Under the pieces are notes generated by a model. The model was given only the letters and a program-made list of their open reading frames with translations. It made no database searches and had not been told where the DNA came from. From assembly GCA_041287365.1 (NCBI GenBank), contig JBEULL010000003.1, positions 1 through 64,000 on the forward strand: a stretch of DNA of 64,000 nt. The letters run 5' to 3'. Source of the stretch: JAQVIJ01 sp041287365. GTDB taxonomy: Bacteria; Desulfobacterota; Dissulfuribacteria; Dissulfuribacterales; DYLC01. Shown here in pieces: positions 34,069 through 42,885 of this stretch (positions are counted from its first letter, which is position 1; every line of letters starts with the position of its first letter). Made by a program: the position numbers and the translations under genes.

Positions 34069-35376
34069 TTATATCGTCATTTTTACCCATTTTTCCCAAA
34101 AATCTGGAAAGGATTTGACCACGCAATCCGGATTGGAAATGACCACACCAGGGACCTTCAATCCAGCCACGGCAAAGGCCATGGCCATTCGATGATCGTT
34201 ATAGGTCTCGATCTCTGCACCATGAAAAGGCACGCCACCTTCTATGATCAAGCCATCCTCCAACTCGTGCACCACAGCCCCCATGCGCTGAAGTTCCGTT
34301 GCCACAGCAGCTATGCGATCCGTCTCTTTGATGCGCAGGTGATGAACACCAGAAATGCGCGTCGTGCTCCGAGCGAAGGCGGCGACCACAGCCAGAGTAG
34401 GTGCTACATCCGGCCATTTGGACATATCGATATCTATCCCTTTCAATCTACCTGCTTCAGGGCCTGAAACAGTAACTCCATTCTCACTCTTGGTTACGTC
34501 ACACCCCATACGACCTAAAATATCAGCAAAGGCCACATCTCCCTGCAGGGCATTGGGGGGTATATTGGAAACCGTCACTTTGCCACCTGTAACCGCTGCC
34601 GCAGCCCAGAAATAAGACGCACTGGAGGCGTCTCCTTCCACTGCATAATGCATGGCATTATAGGCCCCTGGCTGCACCTCAAAACAGGGCATATCCTGCC
34701 AAACCGTCTCCTCTACACCAACACCGAACGAACGCATAACAGCCAACGTAATGTCCACATAAGGCCTGGAGACCAGATTGCCCTTTACGCAGATACGGCC
34801 ATGGGCCTTGAGATATGGCGCCACAAGCAACAGCGACGAGATATACTGACTGCTCAAACTGCCGTCTATCACCGTATCCCCACCAGCCAGACCATCGGCA
34901 TCCACCAATACAGGCGGGGCATTTGTGCCCTTTACACACGAAATTTTGGCCCCCCAGGGCCTCAATGCCTGCAAAAGCGGGGCGATAGGCCGCTCTTCCA
35001 TGCGTTTTGTGCCTGTGAGCAAATAATGACCTGCACCAAGGCAGACCAAAGAGGCCAGAAGTCGAATCCCTGTGCCGTTGTTGCCCATGTAAAGCTCCAG
35101 AGGCTGCTGAAAATCACCTCCAGGGCCTACAACCCCGCTGTTTTTCATTCTCAGACCAGAATCGATCCACGCCACATCTACGCCCAATTTGGTAAGGGCA
35201 TCGGCCAAAAGCTCCGTATCCTCACTCTTCAATGCCCCTTCCAAGCGGCTTTCACCATTGGCCAGGGCAGCAGTAATCATGGCCCGCTGAGTAATGCTCT
35301 TGGAACCAGGTACCTCTATAACCGCATTTACAGGGAGATCAACCGGCTGCACCACATATTTTTTATTACTATTCAT
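34069..35376 (-). CDS. aroA: 3-phosphoshikimate 1-carboxyvinyltransferase (EPSP synthase)
   Basis: 435 residues from ATG 35376, with GAGG five bases upstream. The enzyme joins shikimate-3-phosphate and PEP. Motifs include VPGSKSITQRAMITAALANG at the N-terminus, YMGNNGTGIRLLASLVCLGA (NxGTxxR), IDGSLSSQYISSLLLVAPYL, and SGVHHLRIKETDRIAAVATE near the C-terminus with NDHRMAMAFAVAGL. The loop after NNGTG has Gly then Ile-Arg. Its downstream neighbour aroK begins 20 bases away. Confidence 0.96.
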   Translation of the reverse strand: MNSNKKYVVQPVDLPVNAVIEVPGSKSITQRAMITAALANGESRLEGALKSEDTELLADALTKLGVDVAWIDSGLRMKNSGVVGPGGDFQQPLELYMGNNGTGIRLLASLVCLGAGHYLLTGTKRMEERPIAPLLQALRPWGAKISCVKGTNAPPVLVDADGLAGGDTVIDGSLSSQYISSLLLVAPYLKAHGRICVKGNLVSRPYVDITLAVMRSFGVGVEETVWQDMPCFEVQPGAYNAMHYAVEGDASSASYFWAAAAVTGGKVTVSNIPPNALQGDVAFADILGRMGCDVTKSENGVTVSGPEAGRLKGIDIDMSKWPDVAPTLAVVAAFARSTTRISGVHHLRIKETDRIAAVATELQRMGAVVHELEDGLIIEGGVPFHGAEIETYNDHRMAMAFAVAGLKVPGVVISNPDCVVKSFPDFWEKWVKMTI

Positions 35377-35396
35377 CACATCCTCTTAACTCCAAA

Positions 35397-35467
35397 AATG
35401 TTGAATTTTTAATGTTTAATTGTGGTAAAAATAACCCGCTTAATTCAACATTCAAAATTCAACATTA
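35397..35467. repeat. AT-rich inverted repeat between aroE and aroA
   Basis: AATGTTGAATTTTTAATGTTTAATTG (split by a few mismatches) at 35397-35422 is the imperfect complement of CTTAATTCAACATTCAAAAT plus TCAACATT at 35438-35467. The spacer is TGGTAAAAATAACCCG. The right arm includes the aroE stop codon. Similar TGTTGAAT-type strings occur at 10848-10875. It is either a transcription-stalling hairpin or a decayed small repeat. Confidence 0.5.
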
Positions 35468-36388
35468 ACCATTTACCATTGCATTTAAGACCTGCTCCAT
35501 CACATCCTCTGGAGCGGCAAGGCCTGTCCACAACTCAAACTGACACACAGCCTGATGCAGCAGCATACGAAGGCCGTTGACAGTAAGGCAGCCGACTCTT
35601 CGGGCCTCACGCAGCAGGGCTGTCTCAAGGGGGGAATAAACAATGTCCATCACCACAGCAAAATTTCCAAGACAATCTGCAGCGATAGGCATCTCATCCG
35701 CATTAGGCGCCATGCCTACTGAGGTTGTATTGACTAAAACATCGGCAGTTATGTTACATACATCATGTAAATTTGAAAAAGTTCCACCAACCACATCACT
35801 TAGTTTTTTTGCCTTTTCAACGGTACGGTTGGCTATATGAACGGACATACCGGCGGATTTAAGACCGAATGCCACTGCCCTGGCAGAACCTCCTGCTCCC
35901 AATACAACAGCACTTTTGCCTGAAAGCAAAGGCGTTGCATGGTTCATCCCTACCTGCATCGTCTGAATGGATTGGCCATGCATGACCATGAAATCCTTTT
36001 TCTCTGGCCTCAGCGCCTCATTCAATGCCCTTCGAGCTCCGATGCAATCGGTGTTGAAACCCAACAGCCTGCCATCCCTATTGACAACGGTGTTTACAGC
36101 GCCGATAGCTCGGGCATCACTGTCTATCTCATCCAAAAAGGGCATGACCGCCTCTTTATACGGAATCGTGATGGAAAGCCCTTGAATATTCAATGCCCTT
36201 ACGCCTGTTATCGCTTCATGTAGATTCATTACATCAAAGGCGAGATACACCGCATTTATATTCAGATGACGAAATGCGGCATTGTGCATGGAAGGACTTA
36301 GGCTGTGCCCCACAGGGTGGCCGAATATTCCAAAAAGCATTGTATGAGCGTCGATATTCAATGGACTATGACCTTGAATAAAAGCCAT
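35465..36388 (-). CDS. aroE: shikimate dehydrogenase (NADP+)
   Basis: 307 residues. The substrate domain begins GIFGHPVGHSLSPSMHNAAF (residues ~21-40), with SITIPYKEAVMPFLDEID carrying the catalytic Lys and GAVNTVVN following. The NADP-binding domain has VVLGAGGSARAVAFGL and IANRTVEKAKKL. About 20 residues precede the usual start (MLFGIFGH), so a slightly shorter protein from an internal ATG is possible. It reduces 3-dehydroshikimate. It starts two bases from the acnA stop, so acnA-aroE-aroA-aroK may be one transcript, interrupted by the inverted repeat. Confidence 0.95.
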   Translation of the reverse strand: MAFIQGHSPLNIDAHTMLFGIFGHPVGHSLSPSMHNAAFRHLNINAVYLAFDVMNLHEAITGVRALNIQGLSITIPYKEAVMPFLDEIDSDARAIGAVNTVVNRDGRLLGFNTDCIGARRALNEALRPEKKDFMVMHGQSIQTMQVGMNHATPLLSGKSAVVLGAGGSARAVAFGLKSAGMSVHIANRTVEKAKKLSDVVGGTFSNLHDVCNITADVLVNTTSVGMAPNADEMPIAADCLGNFAVVMDIVYSPLETALLREARRVGCLTVNGLRMLLHQAVCQFELWTGLAAPEDVMEQVLNAMVNG

Positions 36389-36389
36389 G

Positions 36390-38327
36390 TTACTTGTTCA
36401 ACTGTGCCTTTACCCAATTAAGAAGCCCGCCTGCCGCCAGTATCTGCCTCTCCCTTTCAGACAATTCCAGTAGTGCTTCAAACATTCTACCATTCGATGT
36501 GCGTTTTACGAGAACACTCCTGGCCCCTGAAAGCAGGGCCTGGCGCAGCCCTGAAAACACCAGCTCATCACCTTGAGCGATCGCGTCATAATTCGCGGGA
36601 TCGGCAAATGTCATGGGGACAATGCCGAAATTCACCAGATTTGCCTTGTGAATACGGGCAAAACCCTTGACCAGCTTGACCTGCACACCAAGATAGCGGG
36701 GTGCCAATGCCGCATGTTCACGGGAAGAACCCTGACCGTAGTTTTCGCCGCCCACTATCACTCCAGGCACAGGAGCCGCCTTGGCCCGTGCAGGAAATTC
36801 TGAATCAATGGCAGTGAACACATACTCGCTTATGGCCGGAATGTTGCTGCGCAGAGGCAATATCTTGCTTCCGGCAGGCATGATGTGGTCTGTGGTGATG
36901 TTATCGCCTGTTTTCAACAGAACAAGGCAGGTCAAATCCTCTGGAATGGGCTCGAAGACAGGAAGCGGTTGAATATTGGGACCGCGCAATATCTGAACGC
37001 TCGAACTGTCTTTTGAAGGTGAAATGATGCCATTGTCGTTGATGACAAAGGCATCAGGAATGGAAACGGATGGATATGCCCCCAAATCCCTTGGGTCCGT
37101 TATGACTCCACGCATGGCCGATGCCACAGCCGTTTCAGGGCTGCATAGATAGACCTGATCGTTTTTGGTGCCGCTTCTGCCTGGAAAATTGCGCGTAAAA
37201 GTGCGAAGTGAGATGGAATCCGTTGCAGGCGCCTGACCCATGCCGATACATCCCAAACAACCGGACTGATGGATACGCGCACCTGCATGAATGAGACTCT
37301 TGAGCAAGCCATCGTTTTCAATATTTTCCAACACCTGCCTGCTCCCTGGATTGATCTCGAAACTCACCTCATCGGCAATCCGCTTACCTTCGAGGGCCTT
37401 TGAAGCAATGGCTATGTCTCGATAGGATGAATTGGCGCAGGAACCGATCAAGACCTGGGAAACCGGCCGGCCTGCCACATCTTTTACCTTCACCACATTG
37501 TCAGGCGATGACGGACATGCGATCATGGGCTCGATTGCACTTAAGTTTAACTCTATAACCTCTGCATAGTTGGCACCTTCATCCGCCTCGAGTGGAGCCC
37601 AGACCCCTTCCCTGGCCTGTGCCGCCAGAAAGCGACGAGTCATCTCATCCGATGGGAAAACAGATGTGGTCGCCCCCAATTCCGCACCCATGTTGGTGAT
37701 AGTGGCCCTGTCAGGAACCGTGAGAGTCGCCACACCTGGTCCGAAATACTCCATCACCTTGCCCACACCACCCTTTACAGTAAGTCTTCGCAAAAGCTCC
37801 AAAATCACATCCCTTGCAGAACACCAGGGCTGCAATCTGCCCGTTAGATGCACTCCTATCACAGCCGGCATTCTGAGATGAAACGGCTGACCGGCCATGG
37901 CCATGGCCACATCCAGCCCGCCAGCACCTATGGCGAGCATTCCACAGCCGCCGCAGGTGGGTGTGTGACTGTCCGAACCCAACAGGGTCTTACCTGGTGC
38001 AGAGAAACGCTCCAGATGCACCTGGTGGCAGATGCCGTTCCCTGGCTTTGAATAAAATATGCCGTATCGAGCGGCAATAGTGCGCAAAAAACGATGATCA
38101 TCCGCATTTCTGAAGTCCGATTGAAGCAGGTTGTGATCCACATAACTCACAGAAAGCTCTGTTTTGACTCTGTCCAACCCGATGGCCTCGAACTCCAGAT
38201 ATGCCATGGTACCAGTGGCATCCTGTGTAAGGGTCTGGTCGATGCGAATGGCTATGTCGGTTCCAGCAGTCATCTCGCCGCTTACGATGTGGGCGGCGAT
38301 TATCTTTTCAGTTACATTCAATCCCAT
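36390..38327 (-). CDS. acnA: aconitate hydratase
   Basis: 645-residue [4Fe-4S] enzyme interconverting citrate and isocitrate. It matches the shorter deltaproteobacterial-type aconitase (about 640-650 residues, compared with 890 for the AcnA of enterics). Cluster and active-site motifs are LLGSDSHTPTCGGCGMLAIG near the N-terminus, QVLIGSCANSSYRDI, GCLGCIGMGQAP, and the swivelling C-terminal domain NYGQGSSREHAALAPRYLGV. It belongs to the TCA cycle or a reductive branch. An AAGGTG site sits 10 or so bases before the ATG. Confidence 0.95.
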   Translation of the reverse strand: MGLNVTEKIIAAHIVSGEMTAGTDIAIRIDQTLTQDATGTMAYLEFEAIGLDRVKTELSVSYVDHNLLQSDFRNADDHRFLRTIAARYGIFYSKPGNGICHQVHLERFSAPGKTLLGSDSHTPTCGGCGMLAIGAGGLDVAMAMAGQPFHLRMPAVIGVHLTGRLQPWCSARDVILELLRRLTVKGGVGKVMEYFGPGVATLTVPDRATITNMGAELGATTSVFPSDEMTRRFLAAQAREGVWAPLEADEGANYAEVIELNLSAIEPMIACPSSPDNVVKVKDVAGRPVSQVLIGSCANSSYRDIAIASKALEGKRIADEVSFEINPGSRQVLENIENDGLLKSLIHAGARIHQSGCLGCIGMGQAPATDSISLRTFTRNFPGRSGTKNDQVYLCSPETAVASAMRGVITDPRDLGAYPSVSIPDAFVINDNGIISPSKDSSSVQILRGPNIQPLPVFEPIPEDLTCLVLLKTGDNITTDHIMPAGSKILPLRSNIPAISEYVFTAIDSEFPARAKAAPVPGVIVGGENYGQGSSREHAALAPRYLGVQVKLVKGFARIHKANLVNFGIVPMTFADPANYDAIAQGDELVFSGLRQALLSGARSVLVKRTSNGRMFEALLELSERERQILAAGGLLNWVKAQLNK

Positions 38328-38358
38328 AAAATGCTACACCTTTCATAAATTTTTCTTT

Positions 38359-39339
38359 TTAGAGGTGCCAGCTTGCCGCAGCCTCGCTACACTCCTTCAA
38401 CACAGCAAACACCCCATCAGCCAGGGCCTGCAAATTGTAACCGCCTTCTAAACAAAAGACAATTCTACCTTTACACAATTCACCGGCCAAATTCAAAAGT
38501 ATCCTTGCCAAGGCAGCAAAACCCTGCTCAGTAACCCTCATTCCTCCCAGTGGATCGCTGTAATGGATGTCAAAACCCGCCGAAACCAGTATCACATCGG
38601 GGGCAAAAGAAGAAATAGCAGGCGATAAAACATCCTCAAAAACTCGAATATACTCTGCATCCCCTGCACCTGCGCTCATGGGCACATTCAGAGTAAACCC
38701 CTTACCATCACCCTCGCCTGTCTCGGAAGAGGCACCACTTCCAGGATAATAAGGATACTGGTGTGTGGAACAATACAGAACCCAGTTTTTATCGTAAAAG
38801 CTGTGCTGTGTTCCGTTTCCATGGTGCAAATCCCAATCTACTATGGCAGTTTTGAGCCAATGCAGCCTATTTTTAGCGTAATACGCCCCCAATGCCACGT
38901 TGTTGAACAGACAAAAACCCATGGCATGATCCCGCTCGGCGTGGTGACCGGGAGGTCTCACCAAGACCAAGGCATTGAACACTTGACCTTCAGCTATGGC
39001 ATCGAGGGCGGTAAACACACCACCCGCAGCCAGACAGGCAGCCTCCCATGAACCGCTGCTGGCAAGGGTATCCGGGTCCAGTTGAGTCAGTTCCCGCCGT
39101 GAGGTATGACGGATGGATTCAATATAGCGTTGGGTATGATTCCAGGCCAATTCCTCAAGAGTCGCATGCCTTGGTTCCAAAGGAATATAAAGCCCCTTGG
39201 CATCACTTCTGGCGAGCCTCTCATAGATGGCTTCGAGGCGCCTCGGAGATTCGATGTGCCCGCAATCATGAATGTGAGTTAGATAGACCGATGACATTAC
39301 CACGCCGGTTTTCTTTGCAATACGATTTATATCAGACAT
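38359..39339 (-). CDS. histone-deacetylase-family (AcuC-like) amidohydrolase
   Basis: 326 residues from ATG 39339, with TGGAGG eight bases upstream. It is a zinc-dependent deacetylase of the class II HDAC/AcuC/acetylpolyamine amidohydrolase superfamily. The motifs are RPPGHHAERDHAMGFCLFNN (catalytic His-His), TAIVDWDLHHGNGTQHSFYD (metal Asp and His), and ILVSAGFDIHYSDPLGGM (second metal Asp), ending in CLEGGYNLQALA. The natural substrate, perhaps acetylated protein or polyamine, cannot be told. It lies upstream of acnA on the same strand. Its 5' side abuts the horizontally acquired restriction-modification remnant. Confidence 0.92.
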   Translation of the reverse strand: MSDINRIAKKTGVVMSSVYLTHIHDCGHIESPRRLEAIYERLARSDAKGLYIPLEPRHATLEELAWNHTQRYIESIRHTSRRELTQLDPDTLASSGSWEAACLAAGGVFTALDAIAEGQVFNALVLVRPPGHHAERDHAMGFCLFNNVALGAYYAKNRLHWLKTAIVDWDLHHGNGTQHSFYDKNWVLYCSTHQYPYYPGSGASSETGEGDGKGFTLNVPMSAGAGDAEYIRVFEDVLSPAISSFAPDVILVSAGFDIHYSDPLGGMRVTEQGFAALARILLNLAGELCKGRIVFCLEGGYNLQALADGVFAVLKECSEAAASWHL

Positions 39340-39387
39340 AACTGCAACCTCCACAGGCAGCCCACGCTCTGGTTCGACGACCAGCTG

Positions 39388-40374
39388 ATGTCATGGATAT
39401 CGATTGAGCAAGTCTATCTTAGCGCAGTCCAAAGCCTTTTTCCAGGGCTCTTGAGCAACCGATTGACCGGATTAAAATTTTATGATTTTATAAGCCAGTC
39501 TGCCATATTATTAGCGTCAAATGAAATATACGGCGAATGTTATTTTTTTGAGAGGGATACAGTCCGGTGCAAACGACACATAAAATCATTCAAGGAAGAA
39601 TGGAATACATATTTTTCAGGACATTGGAATTTTGCCGGAGTCAAACAAGATGGTCATGTTGAGATGTTTCCTGAAGAATTACCCACACGTTTAATCAGAA
39701 TGTTTAGCTTTGTCGGTGATACGGTATTGGATCCTTTTCTTGGAAGTGGCACGACTTCTCTCGCAGCCCGTAATCTACAACGTAATTCTGTCGGCTATGA
39801 AATCAACGACCAATTTATACCTATCATTAAACAACGATTAGGGGTCAATCAATTCAATATGGAAGGGATAATCTATGAATTTCTTAATGATACAATTACG
39901 ATAGATATCAAAGAGGAGAATGATAAACTCCCTTATATATTTCATGATCCTCATAAACTCGACAAAAAAATTGATTCCAAAAAACTTCAATTTGGTTCAA
40001 AAATTGATCGACAATCTCAAGAACGAGAAGATTACTATTTTATACAAGAAGTCATCAGTCCTGAATTACTACGATTGAATAACGGATTGATTATCCATCT
40101 TATCGGAGTAAAATCCAAAGAAGAAGTAAACGGCTTGGCGATTGAATTTATTAGAAATACAACGAAAGGACAAAAAGTATTTTTAAGATTCGATCAAGAA
40201 AAATATGATCAAAACAATAATTTGTTATGTTATGTGTATTTAAAAAACAAAACATTTTTGAATGCCCATTTAATCAAAGCAGGACTTGCGGATGTCGATT
40301 GCATGGTAAACTTTAAATATAAAAAAACGATTTCTCAATTTGAGGGAACAAAATGGCAAAAGAATGGATCTTGA
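39388..40374 (+). CDS. 5'-truncated DNA methyltransferase fused to SNase-like domain
   Basis: 328 residues, AT-rich after about 39455, unlike its neighbours. Residues ~50-155 match the C-terminal half of N4/N6 DNA methyltransferases: FPEELPTRLIRMFSFVGDTV, then LDPFLGSGTT (SAM-binding motif I) and NSVGYEIN. In this permuted class the catalytic (D/S)PPY precedes that part, and it is absent here. The first ~30 residues are encoded by GC-richer DNA and look unrelated, so the 5' end has probably been lost. Residues ~235-320 resemble a staphylococcal-nuclease OB fold (GLAIEFIRNTTKGQKVFLRF; LLCYVYLKNKTFLNAHLIKA), but the usual catalytic YGR reads NNN. It is probably inactive. The restriction gene remnant overlaps its 3' end. 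Confidence 0.72.
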   Translation: MSWISIEQVYLSAVQSLFPGLLSNRLTGLKFYDFISQSAILLASNEIYGECYFFERDTVRCKRHIKSFKEEWNTYFSGHWNFAGVKQDGHVEMFPEELPTRLIRMFSFVGDTVLDPFLGSGTTSLAARNLQRNSVGYEINDQFIPIIKQRLGVNQFNMEGIIYEFLNDTITIDIKEENDKLPYIFHDPHKLDKKIDSKKLQFGSKIDRQSQEREDYYFIQEVISPELLRLNNGLIIHLIGVKSKEEVNGLAIEFIRNTTKGQKVFLRFDQEKYDQNNNLLCYVYLKNKTFLNAHLIKAGLADVDCMVNFKYKKTISQFEGTKWQKNGS

Positions 40375-40663
40375 ACAGTGCAATGAATCGTTTCCAACTA
40401 AATTTTAAGCGGAATGTGAAAGCGGTATCTGAAAGTATTCGGGAATGTGCGCCTAAAATAATAGATGAATGGCGTATATATTATTTTCAAAATGTTCGTT
40501 CAAGAGAACAAATTGAAGAATTAGGGGAAAAAAACTTTATATAAAGACTACTGAAGTTATACGCTCAGAGATTGAAGAAATTACAGAACAAGATTGTATC
40601 GATTATATGATTCAAATATCGCGGCTGATGCCTTCAGCCATTATCCTTTTGAACATGCCATGA
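40353..40663 (+). pseudogene. frameshifted, truncated MjaII/TdeIII-type restriction endonuclease
   Basis: ATG 40353 behind GAGGGAAC opens MAKEWILNSAMNRFQLNFKR and continues to EQIEELGEKNFI, then a stop. Dropping one A from the run of seven at 40528-40534 restores GKKLYIKTTEVIRSEIEEIT, then EQDCIDYMIQI. That is the expected continuation of the MjaII/TdeIII restriction endonuclease family as I remember it. After about 40617 the frame runs into unrelated host-like sequence and stops at 40663, so roughly the last two thirds are missing. It carries two independent lesions, a frameshift and a 3' truncation. The start overlaps the methyltransferase stop, as in intact restriction-modification pairs. 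Confidence 0.75.
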
Positions 40664-41160
40664 ACATCTTTATTCTGGATCTGGATTTCAAACGATGCGC
40701 CGAGTATCACTGCGACAAGCATGTGATAAAGATGATTTTAGAGGGCGTACAAATTATATGCAGCGCCCTGCATCTGCACGGCCATACAACTCCATACCGA
40801 CCCACGCACCAAAAACACCCCTGCGTGCTCTGGGTAGCTGAATCCTATGAAAACCTTCTTTGGACACGAGAACTGATGCTGGCATTGAACGAAGAATACC
40901 GCTATCGCTGGAAGAAACAAAAGGATCATGCCTCCATCGAGGTTCTGCACGAAATTCGAGGTAAAAGATATGCCAACACCGGTCTTACGGAATTTGTGCA
41001 GGCCATGCCCGAACCATATCGAGTGCCCAATGATGCGGTAACGGCCTATCGTCGCTACTATATTGCGGAAAAACTCAAATTCGCCGCATGGAAACACAGA
41101 CCTGTGCCATCGTGGATCGTATCGGCTACCGGTTTACCCCCACATCCTGTGGAATCTTGA
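40660..41160 (+). CDS. conserved phage-like protein of unknown function
   Basis: 166 residues from ATG 40660. The N-terminus MNIFILDLDFKRCAEYHCDK continues HVIKMILEGVQIICSALHLH and YRPTHQKHPCVLWVAESYEN. This pattern is familiar from a family of uncharacterised proteins scattered in phages and bacteria, with invariant His, Asp and Lys near residues 17-22 (YHCDKHVVKM). The C-terminal part (EPYRVPNDAVTAYRRYYIAE) is also typical. No biochemical function is known to me. There is no clear ribosome site, and the start lies just past the decayed restriction gene, so its original upstream region may have been lost. It overlaps the end of the convergent acyl-CoA ligase by 35 bases. Confidence 0.75.
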   Translation: MNIFILDLDFKRCAEYHCDKHVIKMILEGVQIICSALHLHGHTTPYRPTHQKHPCVLWVAESYENLLWTRELMLALNEEYRYRWKKQKDHASIEVLHEIRGKRYANTGLTEFVQAMPEPYRVPNDAVTAYRRYYIAEKLKFAAWKHRPVPSWIVSATGLPPHPVES

Positions 41161-42874
41161 AGAGATGACGCTTGATCTTGCGAGTAGAGGTTTTTGGCAG
41201 TTCCTCTTCCACCAGTATAAACCCTTTGATCTTCTTGTAGCCAGCCAATCTATGGTTGACCTTTTTGACCTCACGTGAGATGAGTTCCTGCACGGCCTGT
41301 TCCGTCATTTGAGAGGCATTCAGATGTCTGCCTATCTCCTCGTAATTGGGCACCACGACCGCCCGCACATCTTCTTCATTCTGGTCGGTTCTCTGGCCGT
41401 AAACCATGGACTCTAAAATGAACGGGCTCATATTGAGTTCGGCCTCTATCTCCTCGGGATACACGTTTTTGCCCGCCGCGGTCACTATCAGGTTCTTGGC
41501 CCTGCCGATCACGTATAACAGACCGTTTTTATCCTGAATACCCAGATCGCCGGTGCGAAGCCAGATGTCGCCCTTTTCGTCCTTCATCAAGACATCAGCC
41601 GTGGCCTCAGGGTTGTTGTAATAGCCCTTCATGACCATAGGACCATTGAAGACCAGTTCTCCCACCCCGTTTGCATCCGGCTCCAGTATGCGCACCGTAA
41701 CACCAGGCAGGGGCCGGCCTATGCTCTCTGGAGTCGCATTACTGTCTCGATTGAAGGTGAGGACAGGGCTGGCCTCTGTCAGGCCGTAGCCCTGAAGCAT
41801 GGTGAAACCAAGACGTCGAAACTCCACCGGCACATGAGGCATCAGAGGCGCTCCACCCACCACCATCAGGCGCAGATGACCGAGTCCGGCCTTTTCCCGC
41901 AACGATTTGAAAAGCTTGACGCCAAGCCGTTCATTACCCAGTCTTTCTGCGGCTCTGACCGCCTTCATAATGGCATTGAAGGCCTGACGCTGCACAAAAG
42001 GCTTACGTTCCACCGCCTTGTAAATGCCGTCCAGCATCTTCTGAAACAAAAGGGGCACTCCCAGCATCACTGTGGCCCTGCTGGCCTTTAAGTCCTCCAG
42101 TATCTGATTGGACTTGAGACTCCTGGCAAATGTGATGGAAGAACCGGAATAAAGGGGCAAAAGAAACCCTGCGGTGCATTCGAAGGTATGATGCATGGGA
42201 AGCACGGATAGAAAACGTTCCTGTCCTATCTGAACCGCACTGTAACAAGCGGCCACATCCGACACGATGTTGCCGTGCGTGAGCATGACCCCTTTGGGCT
42301 TGCCTGTGGTGCCCGATGTATAAAGAATTGCAGCGGTATCGTCCAGATTGTGCTTGGGCAGAGGCTTTTTATACGCCTTTCCCTTTTCCATAAGCCCCTG
42401 AATGGATAACACGCCAGCCGGCAATGTTTCGGAATTTGCTGACAACACCACCACATGTTTCGGCCCTGGAAAGTCCTTGTGCGTATTGCATACAACATCA
42501 AGAAATTTCGGCGCAACAAAGGCCACCTTCACCTGTGCATTGGAAAGCAGATGCCGAATCTCGTTTTCAGTGAGCAGGGAATCCAGAGGGACACAAACAG
42601 CGCCGGCGGAGCTGACGGACAGATAGGCCATGCCCCATTCCGGAGAATTAGGGCCTAAAATGGCACATCTGTCCTGAATGCCCACACCAAGCGCAGCAAG
42701 GCCGCGAGCCATTCCTTGCACACGGGCCAGCAGCTCTGCATAGGTGATAACTCGATCAGGCTGAGTATCCCTTGCGATCAGACATGGCTGAGGCCCGTAT
42801 TCCTCAGCCGAACGCCGAAGCATCTCAGGTATGGGCATTACGCCCTTGTGTTGTGCATCCGTTCTTTCGATCAT
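41126..42874 (-). CDS. fadD: long-chain acyl-CoA synthetase (AMP-forming)
   Basis: 582 residues from ATG 42874; a TTG five codons earlier and an ATG 12 codons later are also possible. It is an adenylate-forming ligase activating a carboxylate with ATP and CoA. Motifs include ILYTSGTTGKPKGVMLTHGN (P-loop-like), LQGYGLTEASPVL (A5), and IWLRTGDLGIQDKNGLLYVIGRAKNLIVTAAGKNVYP in parts (A7-A8), followed by the A10 Lys in PKTSTRKIKRHL. It best resembles bacterial long-chain fatty acyl-CoA ligases. It follows a FadL-type porin gene with only a dozen bases between, so the pair probably imports and activates long-chain fatty acids. Confidence 0.88.
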   Translation of the reverse strand: MIERTDAQHKGVMPIPEMLRRSAEEYGPQPCLIARDTQPDRVITYAELLARVQGMARGLAALGVGIQDRCAILGPNSPEWGMAYLSVSSAGAVCVPLDSLLTENEIRHLLSNAQVKVAFVAPKFLDVVCNTHKDFPGPKHVVVLSANSETLPAGVLSIQGLMEKGKAYKKPLPKHNLDDTAAILYTSGTTGKPKGVMLTHGNIVSDVAACYSAVQIGQERFLSVLPMHHTFECTAGFLLPLYSGSSITFARSLKSNQILEDLKASRATVMLGVPLLFQKMLDGIYKAVERKPFVQRQAFNAIMKAVRAAERLGNERLGVKLFKSLREKAGLGHLRLMVVGGAPLMPHVPVEFRRLGFTMLQGYGLTEASPVLTFNRDSNATPESIGRPLPGVTVRILEPDANGVGELVFNGPMVMKGYYNNPEATADVLMKDEKGDIWLRTGDLGIQDKNGLLYVIGRAKNLIVTAAGKNVYPEEIEAELNMSPFILESMVYGQRTDQNEEDVRAVVVPNYEEIGRHLNASQMTEQAVQELISREVKKVNHRLAGYKKIKGFILVEEELPKTSTRKIKRHLFKIPQDVGVNR

Positions 42875-42885
42875 GACTCTACAAC

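Noticed and set aside
40660..41160. Pyrimidine-dimer glycosylase assignment for the phage-like protein
   Set aside because: The N-terminus does not match the T4 endonuclease V pattern; the family I recall has no known function.
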